64,000 nucleotides of DNA. Source: DAOUMF01 sp034408935 (lineage in GTDB: Bacteria; Chloroflexota; Dehalococcoidia; SM23-28-2; RBG-16-64-32). Below the pieces are notes generated by a model. The model was not told the DNA's origin. It saw only the letters and a list, made by a program, of their open reading frames with translations, and made no database searches. Location: positions 62,001 through 126,000 of the forward strand of contig DAOUMV010000007.1 in NCBI GenBank assembly GCA_034408935.1, in the 5' to 3' direction. Positions 15,708 to 23,662 of the stretch are shown one piece after another. Both the position numbers and the translations under genes were made by a program. Positions within the stretch are counted from its first letter, which is position 1. Every line of letters starts with the position of its first letter.

Positions 15708-16466
15708 CTAGAGTGGACGCGCCATGCCGCCGTCACGGCGGACGCGCCAGAAGTGAACCGCCATCATTATCGCCGCCAACAGGGGCAGGCCCAGGACGTG
15801 CAAGGTGTAGAAGCGGAGCAGCGCCGGCTGCCCGATCTCAAAGCCACCAAATAGCACCGTCTGCACCTCCTCCCCCAGATAGGGGGTGGAGCCGCCGATG
15901 CCGTGTCCGACGGTGACCGCCCACAGGGCCAACTGATCCCAGGGTAGCAGGTAGCCGGTGAAGCTCAGGAGCAGGGTCAGCACCAGCAGCACTACGCCCA
16001 CCACCCAGTTGAACTCGCGCGGCGGCTTATATGCGCCCGTGTAGAAAACCCGCATCATATGCAGGAACAGCAGGATCACCATGGCGTGCGCCGTCCAGCG
16101 GTGCAGGTTCCGCATGAGAAGCCCGAACCTTACATTCGTCTCCAGGGCGGCAATGTCCTGATAGGCCCGGTTCACATCGGGCACGTAGTAGAACATGAGC
16201 AGCACGCCGGTGACGGTGAGGATGATGAACATGAAGAAGGTGAGGCCGCCGAGACAATACGTGTGAGTGATCTTTACATGCGTGCGGTGGAGGCGCGTGG
16301 GGTGGAGGTGGAGAAAGACGTTGGTGGCCACCACCAGCATCTGGTTGCGGGGAGTATTGGGGTAGCCGGAACGGAAGATGGACTGCCAGATGTAGTTGTG
16401 GAACAGCCTATCGTAGATGCGATCCCGCCAGGATCGTGGCTTGCCCGGCTCTTCCGCTGCCGACAT
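15708..16466 (-). CDS. Cytochrome b6-like N-terminal cytochrome b subunit
   Basis: 252 aa with four membrane helices and the haem-ligating histidines of cytochrome b: RNLHRWTAHAMVILLFLHMM in helix B and FYTLHVLGLPLLAAIMMAVH in helix D. FTGYLLPWDQLALWA matches the b6 segment between the two. It binds two b haems and forms the quinone sites of the menaquinol:acceptor oxidoreductase. The ATG at 16466 lies 11 bases after a 40-codon membrane-protein gene, and the next operon gene encodes the C-terminal half of cytochrome b. Confidence 0.96.
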   Translation of the reverse strand: MSAAEEPGKPRSWRDRIYDRLFHNYIWQSIFRSGYPNTPRNQMLVVATNVFLHLHPTRLHRTHVKITHTYCLGGLTFFMFIILTVTGVLLMFYYVPDVNRAYQDIAALETNVRFGLLMRNLHRWTAHAMVILLFLHMMRVFYTGAYKPPREFNWVVGVVLLVLTLLLSFTGYLLPWDQLALWAVTVGHGIGGSTPYLGEEVQTVLFGGFEIGQPALLRFYTLHVLGLPLLAAIMMAVHFWRVRRDGGMARPL

Positions 16467-16477
16467 CTATCCTCACC

Positions 16478-16600
16478 TCACCGGGACCACCAGGCGCCAA
16501 AGAGCACCATGATCGCCAGCGAGCCCAGGACGGCGAGCAGGACGGCGATGAACTCCATCCCTTCCGGCACATCACGGAAGAGGATTTCGAGCGGGGGCAT
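16478..16600 (-). CDS. Small single-pass membrane protein leading the bc operon
   Basis: A 40-aa ORF, MPPLEILFRDVPEGMEFIAV followed by a hydrophobic helix and the end GAWWSR. It stops 11 bases before the cytochrome b6-like gene on the same strand. One transmembrane helix (about residues 17-35) with a basic C-terminus is typical of small stabilising subunits of respiratory complexes. A GGAAGGA stretch lies upstream of the ATG. The assignment to the complex rests on position only. Confidence 0.6.
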   Translation of the reverse strand: MPPLEILFRDVPEGMEFIAVLLAVLGSLAIMVLFGAWWSR

Positions 16601-16776
16601 TGTCGCCTGGTCCTTCCTCTCCGAGCCCGCCCAAGAGCGAGGACCGCCGCCGTTACGAATGTGAGGTTGCTAATAAGGCGGGCCTAGCATCGCCACCAAT
16701 AGTTTCCGGTCATCGTCACTCTTTGTCAAGGGAACCAGCAGTCAGCGGCCGCCTCGCTCACCGCTGGCCAGCGACT

Positions 16777-17844
16777 CTAGGCCGAAGCGGCCAACGCTTC
16801 CGCCAGCTCAAACGGGTCGTGGGAGACGACGCTGGCGGCGAACAACTCCATGCCGCCGATGTCCGACGCCGCCCCACCGGCACCGCCGCGCTGCACCAGC
16901 CGAACCACCAGGGGGAACCGCCGCCAATCATCCTCCGTGGCGGCCAGGGGCGGACCGAACAGAGCCAGGTTGAAGGAGCGCACCGCAAGCCGGCCGCGGT
17001 AGCAGTCGAGGACAGCATACAGCACCTCGGCCAGTCGATCCTGCGGCTCCGGCGCTATGAGGGTGACCTCCCGCTCCTTCATCGGCACCAGCGAGGCGAG
17101 CACGGCAACGCCCTCGCGAGTGAAAGCGCAGCCCAGAGCGGCGTGGACACGCACGAGGTCGCGGAAGTAGTCGGAGCCGTGGGTCGCACGATACTCCTGG
17201 GCCGCGGCCCGCAGCCGCTCAATGCCGCCGTAGTGTCTGCCGCGGGCCAGCATCACCTGGGCGTGAGCGTGGCGCAGGGACGCCCCGGCCGACGCCCCGC
17301 AGTTCCAGAACAGCAGCGGGTAGACCGCCTGGCCGTCGCGCTCATGGACGGCCCGCCACCAACGGCGGGCCGTCTCCAGGCAATCGCGCAGCGACTCCAG
17401 GGTGAACGCCAGCGGGTCCACTTCCCGGAAGATGATGAGGCCGTGCCAGCCGACGGCCTTGGCCACGTTGGCCGCCGTCAGACACTGCTCCCCCTGGATG
17501 CGGCCGAATACGTCCTCGGGCGTCATCGCCAGCGGTTGGTCCAGGGGATCGCCGCCGTCCCCCTGCGGGCTAGGCGCCTCCGTCTGCCGCGGCCGACGGC
17601 CCCGCAGCGGGTTGAACGCTGTCTCCTCCCCCGTCCAGCGGTTCGCTACCCGAACCAACCTCTGCCGCTCTACCTCCCCCACGTCGCCGAATCGCTCCTC
17701 TGCCCAGCTACGCATGCTCTCAGGTACCTTAAGGCAACCCTCGCTCACAGTCAGACGGAACAGCCGCTGGAAGAGCTCTCGGTCAGTGGGGGCGAGCCCA
17801 CCGACGAGTCTCTGGAGTCGGTCGATACTGCGTTTGGCGGCCAA
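16777..17844 (-). CDS. HIT-superfamily protein, galactose-1-phosphate uridylyltransferase-like
   Basis: About 355 aa. FWNCGASAGASLRHAHAQVM matches the GalT-type active-site region: an N-G...AGASL lead, then the HxHxQ histidine triad. A second conserved block, NVAKAVGWHGLIIF, precedes it. This makes it a nucleotidyltransferase or hydrolase acting through a nucleotidyl-histidine; true galactose substrate use is unproven, and no Leloir genes are nearby. The TTG at 17844, two bases after the purH stop, is the preferred start; a longer GTG reading (17904) would overlap purH by 58 bases. There is no clear ribosome binding site, so translational coupling to purH is likely. Confidence 0.72.
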   Translation of the reverse strand: MAAKRSIDRLQRLVGGLAPTDRELFQRLFRLTVSEGCLKVPESMRSWAEERFGDVGEVERQRLVRVANRWTGEETAFNPLRGRRPRQTEAPSPQGDGGDPLDQPLAMTPEDVFGRIQGEQCLTAANVAKAVGWHGLIIFREVDPLAFTLESLRDCLETARRWWRAVHERDGQAVYPLLFWNCGASAGASLRHAHAQVMLARGRHYGGIERLRAAAQEYRATHGSDYFRDLVRVHAALGCAFTREGVAVLASLVPMKEREVTLIAPEPQDRLAEVLYAVLDCYRGRLAVRSFNLALFGPPLAATEDDWRRFPLVVRLVQRGGAGGAASDIGGMELFAASVVSHDPFELAEALAASA

Positions 17845-17846
17845 CG

Positions 17847-19415
17847 CTAGTGACGGAAGTGACGCACGCCGCTGAACACCATGGCCACGCCGTACTCGTC
17901 GCACACCTCGATCGCCTCCGAGTCCCGGATGGCGCCGCCGGGCTGGATGATGGCGGTGACGCCGGCCCGGCAGGCCATCTCCACAGCGTCGTCGCGCGCG
18001 AAGGGGAAGAAGGCGTCCGAAGCCAGCACGGCCCCCTTCGCCTTTTCCCCGGCGAGGCGCAGCGCCAGCTCCACTGGGGCCTTACGGTTCTGTTGTCCGC
18101 CGCCGATGCCCACGGTCGCCCCGTCCTTGGCGATGAGGACGGCGTTGGACTTGACGTGCTTCACCGCCTTCCAGGCGAAGCGCAGGTCCGCCAGCTCCCC
18201 CGCCGTGGGCGCCCGCTTGGTGACGACTCGCAGCCCCATCTCGTCGTCCGGATAGCGGTCGCTCTCCTGTACCAGAGCGCCACCCAAGACGCGGCGGTAG
18301 TCCCAACCCTCGGCCGGAGCTGCCTCCGGCATCCGCCCAGACGGGCGGGCGTCGGCCCGCAGGATGCGCAGGTCGCGGCGCTTGCGCAGGCGCTCCAGCG
18401 CCGCCTCCTCGTAGTCCGGAGCGACGATGACATCGTAGCGCATCCCCTTCATTGCCGCGACCATCTCCGCCGTCACCGTTCTGTTGGCGGCGATGATCCC
18501 CCCAAACGGCGATATCGGGTCAGAATCGAAGGCCCGCTGGTAGGCCTCAGCGATGTCTGCGTGGGTGGCGATGCCACAGGGGTTCGCGTGCTTGACGATG
18601 ACGATCGCCGGATCGGCGAACTCCCGGACCGCCTGCCAGGCGGCATCGGCGTCCATAACGTTGATGTAGGAGAGGTCGAGCCCGTGCAGCTTCTCGGCAG
18701 CGACGATGCCCTCCTCAGCGGCGCCAATCCTCTGCTCGCGGTAGAGGGCGGCCCGCTGGTGGGGATTTTCCCCGTAGCGCAGGTCCAGCGCCTTGTCCAG
18801 CGCCACGGTCATGCGCTCCGGCAAACCCTCGTCCCCCCGCAGGTACTGGGCGATGGCGGTGTCGTAGTGAGCCGTATGCTGGAACGCCTTCTGGGCCAGG
18901 CGGCGGCGGAACTCCAGGGGCACGCTGCCAGGGTCTCCCTCCGCCGTGCGCAGGCAGTCCAACGCCTCGGCGTAGTCAGCCGGGTCGACGAGGACGAGGA
19001 CGAAGAGGTGGTTCTTGGCAGCAGCGCGGAGCAGCGTAGGGCCGCCGATGTCGATCTGCTCCAGTGCTTCGTCGAGGGAGACGTCGGGCTTCGACACGGT
19101 CTCCACGAACGGGTACAGGTTCACGCAGACGAGATCGACGGGCGGGATGCCGCTTCGGGCTAACTCCTCCATATGCGCGGGCACATCGCGGCGGGCCAGG
19201 ATGCCGCCGTGCACCATCGGGTGGAGGCTCTTCACGCGGCCGTCCAGGATCTCCGGAAAGCCGGTGAGGGAGGAGATGCCCTGGACGGGTACGTTAGCCT
19301 TGGCCAGCGCGCGCTCGGTGCCGCCGGTGGAGTAGATATCGAACCCCAGCTCCACCAGACCGCGGGCGAACTCCTGGACGCCGGTCTTGTCCGATACCGA
19401 GACGAAGGCGATCAT
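17847..19415 (-). CDS. purH: Bifunctional AICAR transformylase / IMP cyclohydrolase PurH
   Basis: 522 aa, full length. The N-terminal MGS-like cyclohydrolase domain opens MIAFVSVSDKTGVQEFARGL and includes STGGTERAL and GRVKSLHPMVHGGIL. The C-terminal transformylase domain contains LRYGENPHQRAALYRE and ANPCGIATHADIAEAYQRAF. It performs the last two steps of IMP synthesis. The ATG at 19415 overlaps the stop codon of the restriction endonuclease gene by four bases (ATGA). A housekeeping purine gene is therefore read downstream of, and coupled to, a restriction-modification unit. Confidence 0.97.
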   Translation of the reverse strand: MIAFVSVSDKTGVQEFARGLVELGFDIYSTGGTERALAKANVPVQGISSLTGFPEILDGRVKSLHPMVHGGILARRDVPAHMEELARSGIPPVDLVCVNLYPFVETVSKPDVSLDEALEQIDIGGPTLLRAAAKNHLFVLVLVDPADYAEALDCLRTAEGDPGSVPLEFRRRLAQKAFQHTAHYDTAIAQYLRGDEGLPERMTVALDKALDLRYGENPHQRAALYREQRIGAAEEGIVAAEKLHGLDLSYINVMDADAAWQAVREFADPAIVIVKHANPCGIATHADIAEAYQRAFDSDPISPFGGIIAANRTVTAEMVAAMKGMRYDVIVAPDYEEAALERLRKRRDLRILRADARPSGRMPEAAPAEGWDYRRVLGGALVQESDRYPDDEMGLRVVTKRAPTAGELADLRFAWKAVKHVKSNAVLIAKDGATVGIGGGQQNRKAPVELALRLAGEKAKGAVLASDAFFPFARDDAVEMACRAGVTAIIQPGGAIRDSEAIEVCDEYGVAMVFSGVRHFRH

Positions 19416-20155
19416 CCGGAAACCAGTCTGAGCACCCTGTCCCAGTTGACCATGCTCTCGTCACAGAACAGCTCGTGGGCCTCGTCGAGTAACCTCTGGT
19501 AAGGGGCCTCAATATCAGCCTGATACAGCGGAGCCAGGACAGCGCAGATCGAAAGAAGGCATCTGTAGAAGTCATCGCGCCCACTGACGCTCGCCCAGAA
19601 ATCCTTACTGGCCAACCTCTCTATTCCGTCCTTGAAGGAAGTCTTCTTCCGTCCATACGCGAACGCGACCTTCTTCTCAGTTCTCACGTTATCTTGCCTT
19701 AGGCGACGTTCGGCAGAGTTGAGGTCGTCCCTCGCTTTCGCAAAACTAGACGAATTGAAGCCCTTGGGCCCCGACTTTATTGCATATAGCGTGGCGACCT
19801 CTCCGCTGCGAATGTCCAAGTCCACCTCACCGCCGAGCCCTGGCTTTACGCCGCCGGAGACAATCCTAGCAACGCTTTCAAAAAACTTGCCGAAGTCACC
19901 CTCCAAACTGGCACTGACGTAGTCCTGAAACGCGCGCCTCACTATGTCCTCACAGGTCTCAATGCCGCTAGCACGATAGAGATAGGGGTTCTTGTATCTG
20001 ATGATGGCCTTCATCCGAAGGCCTGCAAGACGCTCCAAGACCGGCTTCGACACGGTTCGCTCGAACTCATCCACAATTCGCCGTGCCCTATCATGGTCGA
20101 GCGTCGTGATTCGCGCGATTTCTCGCGCGAGGGCATCGCGATCTACGTCCGCCAT
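19412..20155 (-). CDS. Type II restriction endonuclease, PmeII-like
   Basis: A 247-aa protein whose central region GGEVDLDIRSGEVATLYAIK carries a PD-(D/E)xK-type core (acidic residues on one strand, then an E/A-x-K element in YAIKSG). GPKGFNSSSFAKARDDLNSA follows. Overall this resembles PmeII-family restriction enzymes (tentative). It overlaps the methyltransferase gene by 13 bases upstream and purH by 4 bases downstream. The DNA is A+T-richer than neighbouring genes, suggesting horizontal acquisition. The recognition sequence cannot be told from sequence alone. Confidence 0.75.
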   Translation of the reverse strand: MADVDRDALAREIARITTLDHDRARRIVDEFERTVSKPVLERLAGLRMKAIIRYKNPYLYRASGIETCEDIVRRAFQDYVSASLEGDFGKFFESVARIVSGGVKPGLGGEVDLDIRSGEVATLYAIKSGPKGFNSSSFAKARDDLNSAERRLRQDNVRTEKKVAFAYGRKKTSFKDGIERLASKDFWASVSGRDDFYRCLLSICAVLAPLYQADIEAPYQRLLDEAHELFCDESMVNWDRVLRLVSG

Positions 20156-21339
20156 ACGATCACGTCCTCGAAGAAGTCACCCGCTCGACGGCCGGTCCTA
20201 CGATTGACATGGCGCTGCAAGCGGTATTCAACCGCGTAGCCCAATTTAGCAGCGAGACCTTCGTACAGATCCCGTCTGTCATGGACTACTACGACCATCC
20301 GGACGCCCGTCGATATGGACCGTGCCACGTTGGAGAAGCATTCACCCATCTCTTCAATGTACCGCCGCGCCGCCTTCTCAGAGTTTCCCTTTCGGGAGGC
20401 ACCGATCTCCAGTTCCTCATATCCCGCCAGCCCGAGCAGTTCATACGCATAGCGGTGCTGCTCATGATAGTCGATCAGTCCCACATACGGCGGCGAGGTT
20501 ACGACCATGTCGCATTCGGGGAAGTCTATGGTGCGCGCGTCCCCAGGAATTATCGTCACTGAGGCGTCAGTGCGGAGGCTCGCGAACTGCCTGATCCGGC
20601 GTAGCGTGTCCAAGCTATAGCGAGTAAGAAACTTGAGGGCCTGTTCGGTTGGCCGACATGTTCTTCCGTGCTTATGGCAGTAATACTCCCCAAGTGTCGG
20701 CTCCTTGGGGAAATCGAGATCGAAGTGTGTAGTAAGCCGAGCCGAGCGTGCAGCGCGCGAGAGAATTACCCTGAGAACATCTTGGTATTCGTAGTCTGGA
20801 ATGAATGAACGATAACTAAACAACTCCTGCCTCGCCCTAGGCGCGTACCATTTCGATAGGTAGTCCTCTGTCTCACGGAGCGCACCAATCAACGGCAATT
20901 GTGGCTCGTCCTTCAGTCGACGCAGGATGTCGGAAATCTCACGCTCAAGGAGGTCGAGGTCGTAGGAGTCCGTCTTCACTTTCGACAGCAGACAATTGAA
21001 AGGCGAGATATCGCAGCCGATGGAAGCTATCCCCAGAGCGTTCGCCTCCACGAGGGTGGTGCCCGAGCCGCAAAACGGATCGCACACTACTCTGGGCTTG
21101 TACTTGCGCAGAAACGTCTCTACGAGCTGTGGGACGAACTTTCCGAGATAGGGATGCAGGCGATGAACGTGCTTGGTCCGCTCTCGCTCCGGTAGATCCC
21201 GCTCCCGCCAGTTGAGGTTCAGCGTTTCGATGTCGGTATCGGGAGTGACCGCGGAAAAGTCCGTGAAGGGTTCGCCATCGTAATCAGGGTTGCCGGTGAT
21301 GCCAAGACTTCGCCGCTCAAGCACTTCGGCTTGTTGCAC
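20143..21339 (-). CDS. DNA (N4-cytosine or N6-adenine) methyltransferase of a type II R-M system
   Basis: 398 aa with the SAM-binding motif I VVCDPFCGSGTTLVEANALG (about residues 83-102) preceding the catalytic motif IV DMVVTSPPYVGLIDY (about 277-291). The SPPY tetrad favours N4-cytosine methylation but does not exclude N6-adenine. HPYLGKFVPQ before motif I is typical of this family. The GTG start at 21339 follows GGAGG, and a strong promoter lies upstream at 21375-21402. It is first in the methyltransferase-endonuclease-purH unit, so protection is made before restriction. Confidence 0.9.
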   Translation of the reverse strand: MQQAEVLERRSLGITGNPDYDGEPFTDFSAVTPDTDIETLNLNWRERDLPERERTKHVHRLHPYLGKFVPQLVETFLRKYKPRVVCDPFCGSGTTLVEANALGIASIGCDISPFNCLLSKVKTDSYDLDLLEREISDILRRLKDEPQLPLIGALRETEDYLSKWYAPRARQELFSYRSFIPDYEYQDVLRVILSRAARSARLTTHFDLDFPKEPTLGEYYCHKHGRTCRPTEQALKFLTRYSLDTLRRIRQFASLRTDASVTIIPGDARTIDFPECDMVVTSPPYVGLIDYHEQHRYAYELLGLAGYEELEIGASRKGNSEKAARRYIEEMGECFSNVARSISTGVRMVVVVHDRRDLYEGLAAKLGYAVEYRLQRHVNRRTGRRAGDFFEDVIVWRT

Positions 21340-21374
21340 GTTGCTCCTCCCTGGTGTGGCGAATGTTTGTTCTC

Positions 21375-21402
21375 ATTCTACGTCGTCATTGCCTTGTGTC
21401 AA
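21375..21402 (-). promoter_or_regulatory. Sigma70-type promoter for the R-M/purH unit
   Basis: Minus strand: TTGACA (21397-21402), a 16-base spacer, TAGAAT (21375-21380), about 35 bases before the methyltransferase start. Confidence 0.7.
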
Positions 21403-21406
21403 CCCC

Positions 21407-21844
21407 TTATCCCCAGCCCTCCTCTTCCTCTTCGTCCTCGGCGGCGAACTCCTCCGCCACCTCGACCGTCACCTCGCCCTCGCCGCCGCAGAGGGGGCAG
21501 GTGACCATGCCGGGGGTCGTCTCGTCCATGCCCTGGTACTCCATCAGCTTGTCGTCCTCGATCCAGATGTAGGTCTTCTCGGGGTCATAGTCCAAGCCCT
21601 GGAGCTCGTGGCTCTGGCCCGTCTCGTCCAGCAACATCACCTGCGTGCGATCCGTCACGTGCTCGCGGAAGAAGGCGTCGAGCGCCTCCACCGGGCTTTG
21701 TGCCTCCACCTCCTCCTCCCACTCGATCTCGCGGTGGCGTATCTCCTCAGGGTCCGCTTCGGGGCGGCGCGCGGCGAGGGCGCGCATCCAGTCGCCGGCC
21801 CCTCGGGGCATCCTCTCGGCGTAGTAGACGCGGTACGTGGGCAT
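21407..21844 (-). CDS. Conserved hypothetical protein with C-terminal CxxC
   Basis: A 145-aa acidic protein. The start is the ATG at 21844 (MPTYRVYYAERMPRGAGDWM), four bases after the upstream methyltransferase stop, so the pair is translationally coupled. The N-terminal half is a small alpha/beta-like region; a single CPLCGG motif lies near residue 119, and the tail is almost all Glu/Ala/Asp. One CxxC alone could contribute to metal binding in a dimer. The function is not recognised. It is the last gene of the purF-purM-methyltransferase series. Confidence 0.7.
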   Translation of the reverse strand: MPTYRVYYAERMPRGAGDWMRALAARRPEADPEEIRHREIEWEEEVEAQSPVEALDAFFREHVTDRTQVMLLDETGQSHELQGLDYDPEKTYIWIEDDKLMEYQGMDETTPGMVTCPLCGGEGEVTVEVAEEFAAEDEEEEEGWG

Positions 21845-21848
21845 GAGG

Positions 21849-22541
21849 CTAGTCCTTGGCGCTGCCCGGGCGATTGTCCCCCTCTGCGCGCAGGAACAGA
21901 ACCTGACTGTATTTGGTCTTGACTTCCTCCACGTCTGCGAAGCCGGCATCTTCCATCATCGCGGTCAGCTCCGCTGCATCACTGTGCATCCTGCCGTGGC
22001 CGATCAGCACCATCATAAGGCGCCCGATCAGGGAATCGCCGGCGGACGCGAGATCAGCGACCAGGAAGCGCCCGCCTGGCTTGAGGACACGGCGGATCTC
22101 GGCGAACCCCTTGCGCTTCAGGTCGTGGGGCAGGTGGTGGAGCACGAAGCTGTTCAGTACTAGATCGAACTGGCCGTCAGGAAAGGGGATCTCCTCGATC
22201 AGGCCGACGCGGAAACCGACATCCAATCCCTTCTTGGCGGCCTTCTGCCGGGCGACTTCGATCATCTCCGGAGCCGCGTCGACTCCATGCACCTCGCCTT
22301 CGGGGCCGGCCTTGCGCTTGGCGGCGATGGCCAGGCTGCCCGTGCCGCAGCCCACATCGAGCACATTCTCCCCGGGTGCCACCTCGGCCAGTTTCACGGT
22401 CGTGTTGCGGATGGCGGGCATCTTCCCCAGCGAGACGAGCCACGTAAAGACATCATAGAGACGCGTCCAGTACCTTATGGTGCGACCGGTCGTCTTGGGA
22501 GCCGATTCGCTCTTCCGGGGCTTCGACGTTTCGTGTGACAC
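21849..22541 (-). CDS. Class I SAM-dependent methyltransferase (UbiE-like)
   Basis: 230 aa with the SAM-binding glycine loop ENVLDVGCGTGSLAIAAKRK (about residues 56-75), an acidic ribose-binding position in HGVDAAPEMI, and the post-loop FDLVLNSFVLHHL. VLKPGGRFLVADL is typical of UbiE/MenG-type enzymes. Resemblance to quinone methyltransferases is general, and no quinone genes adjoin it, so the substrate is open. The GTG at 22541 is used. It lies eight bases after purM and is followed closely by the 145-aa hypothetical gene. Confidence 0.82.
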   Translation of the reverse strand: MSHETSKPRKSESAPKTTGRTIRYWTRLYDVFTWLVSLGKMPAIRNTTVKLAEVAPGENVLDVGCGTGSLAIAAKRKAGPEGEVHGVDAAPEMIEVARQKAAKKGLDVGFRVGLIEEIPFPDGQFDLVLNSFVLHHLPHDLKRKGFAEIRRVLKPGGRFLVADLASAGDSLIGRLMMVLIGHGRMHSDAAELTAMMEDAGFADVEEVKTKYSQVLFLRAEGDNRPGSAKD

Positions 22542-22548
22542 TACGAGT

Positions 22549-23607
22549 CTACCCCCACTGCACGCCTGTTCCCTGGATGACCTCCCCCACCACCAGCGCG
22601 TCCGGGATCCGCGAGCGGACGGCGTCGGCGTCCCCCGAGGCCACGGCCAGCACCATGCCGATGCCCATGTTGAACGTACGGTACATCTCCTCCTCAGCGA
22701 CGTTACCGCGCTCCTGGATGAGGCAGAAGATGGGCTGCGGCTCCCAGGCGGACTTGTCGGTGCGGGCGGCGAGCCCCTCGGGGAGCATGCGAGGCACGTT
22801 GCCGGGGATGCCGCCGCCGGTGATGTGGGCGATGCCCTTCAGCGACGGCAGCACCGGCTGGACATCGCGGTAGTAGCAGCGGTGCGGCACCAGCAGCGCT
22901 TCGCCCAGGGTGCCGTCCAGACCGGGGCACGTCCCCTCCAGCCGCTCCCGCTCCTCGTCTGGGTCGCCGCCCACACCGACATCGAACAGCTTGCGAACCA
23001 GCGAGTAGCCGTTCGTGTGCAGACCGCTCGAGGGCAGGCCCAGCAGGACGTCCCCCTCGCGGATGCGTGAGCCGTCGATGATGGCGTCGCGCTCCACAAC
23101 GCCGACCACGAAGCCCACCAGATCGAAATCGCCCCCGGCGTAGAGGCCAGGCATGTCGGCAGTCTCGCCGCCCAGGAGGGCGCAGCCGGCGTTGCGGCAG
23201 GCCGCGGCGACGCCGGCCACCATGGCAAGCTTGGCCTCGTCCGTCACGTCGGTGCCGCCGATGTAGTCCAGGAAGAACAGCGGCTCAGCGCCAGTCGTGA
23301 GGATGTCGTTCACGCAGTGGTTCACCAAGTCGTGGCCCGGCCCCTCGTAGCGCCCCATGATGGCGGCCAGCTTCACCTTGGTGCCTACGCTATCGGTGCT
23401 GGCCACCAGGACGGGGTCGCGGTAGCCTGCCCGGCCAGGGGACCCGAGGCGAAAGAGGCCGCCGAAGGGGCCGACGGCGGCGATGACCTCGGGGCGGCGA
23501 GCAACGCGGGCCAGGTCGGCGAAGCGGGAGACGAGGCGCTCGGCAGCGTCGATATCGACACCGGCGTCGGCGTAGGAGATACTGCGGGGCGTCTTTTCCC
23601 GGCTCAT
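22549..23607 (-). CDS. purM: Phosphoribosylformylglycinamidine cyclo-ligase (AIR synthetase) PurM
   Basis: 352 aa matching PurM: SISYADAGVDIDAAERLVSR at the N-terminus, LVASTDSVGTKVKLA, NHCVNDILTTGAEPLFFLDY, the ATP-binding ALLGGETADMPGLY, and GLPSSGLHTNGYSLVR. It closes the imidazole ring (FGAM to AIR). The ATG at 23607 is chosen at the expected N-terminus; a 68-codon upstream extension runs into purF and is spurious. It lies 55 bases after purF in the same operon. Confidence 0.97.
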   Translation of the reverse strand: MSREKTPRSISYADAGVDIDAAERLVSRFADLARVARRPEVIAAVGPFGGLFRLGSPGRAGYRDPVLVASTDSVGTKVKLAAIMGRYEGPGHDLVNHCVNDILTTGAEPLFFLDYIGGTDVTDEAKLAMVAGVAAACRNAGCALLGGETADMPGLYAGGDFDLVGFVVGVVERDAIIDGSRIREGDVLLGLPSSGLHTNGYSLVRKLFDVGVGGDPDEERERLEGTCPGLDGTLGEALLVPHRCYYRDVQPVLPSLKGIAHITGGGIPGNVPRMLPEGLAARTDKSAWEPQPIFCLIQERGNVAEEEMYRTFNMGIGMVLAVASGDADAVRSRIPDALVVGEVIQGTGVQWG

Positions 23608-23662
23608 GCCTTTATCAGCCGCTCGTGGTTCGACAGGTCCAGGATGAGCGACGCATCCGCCT

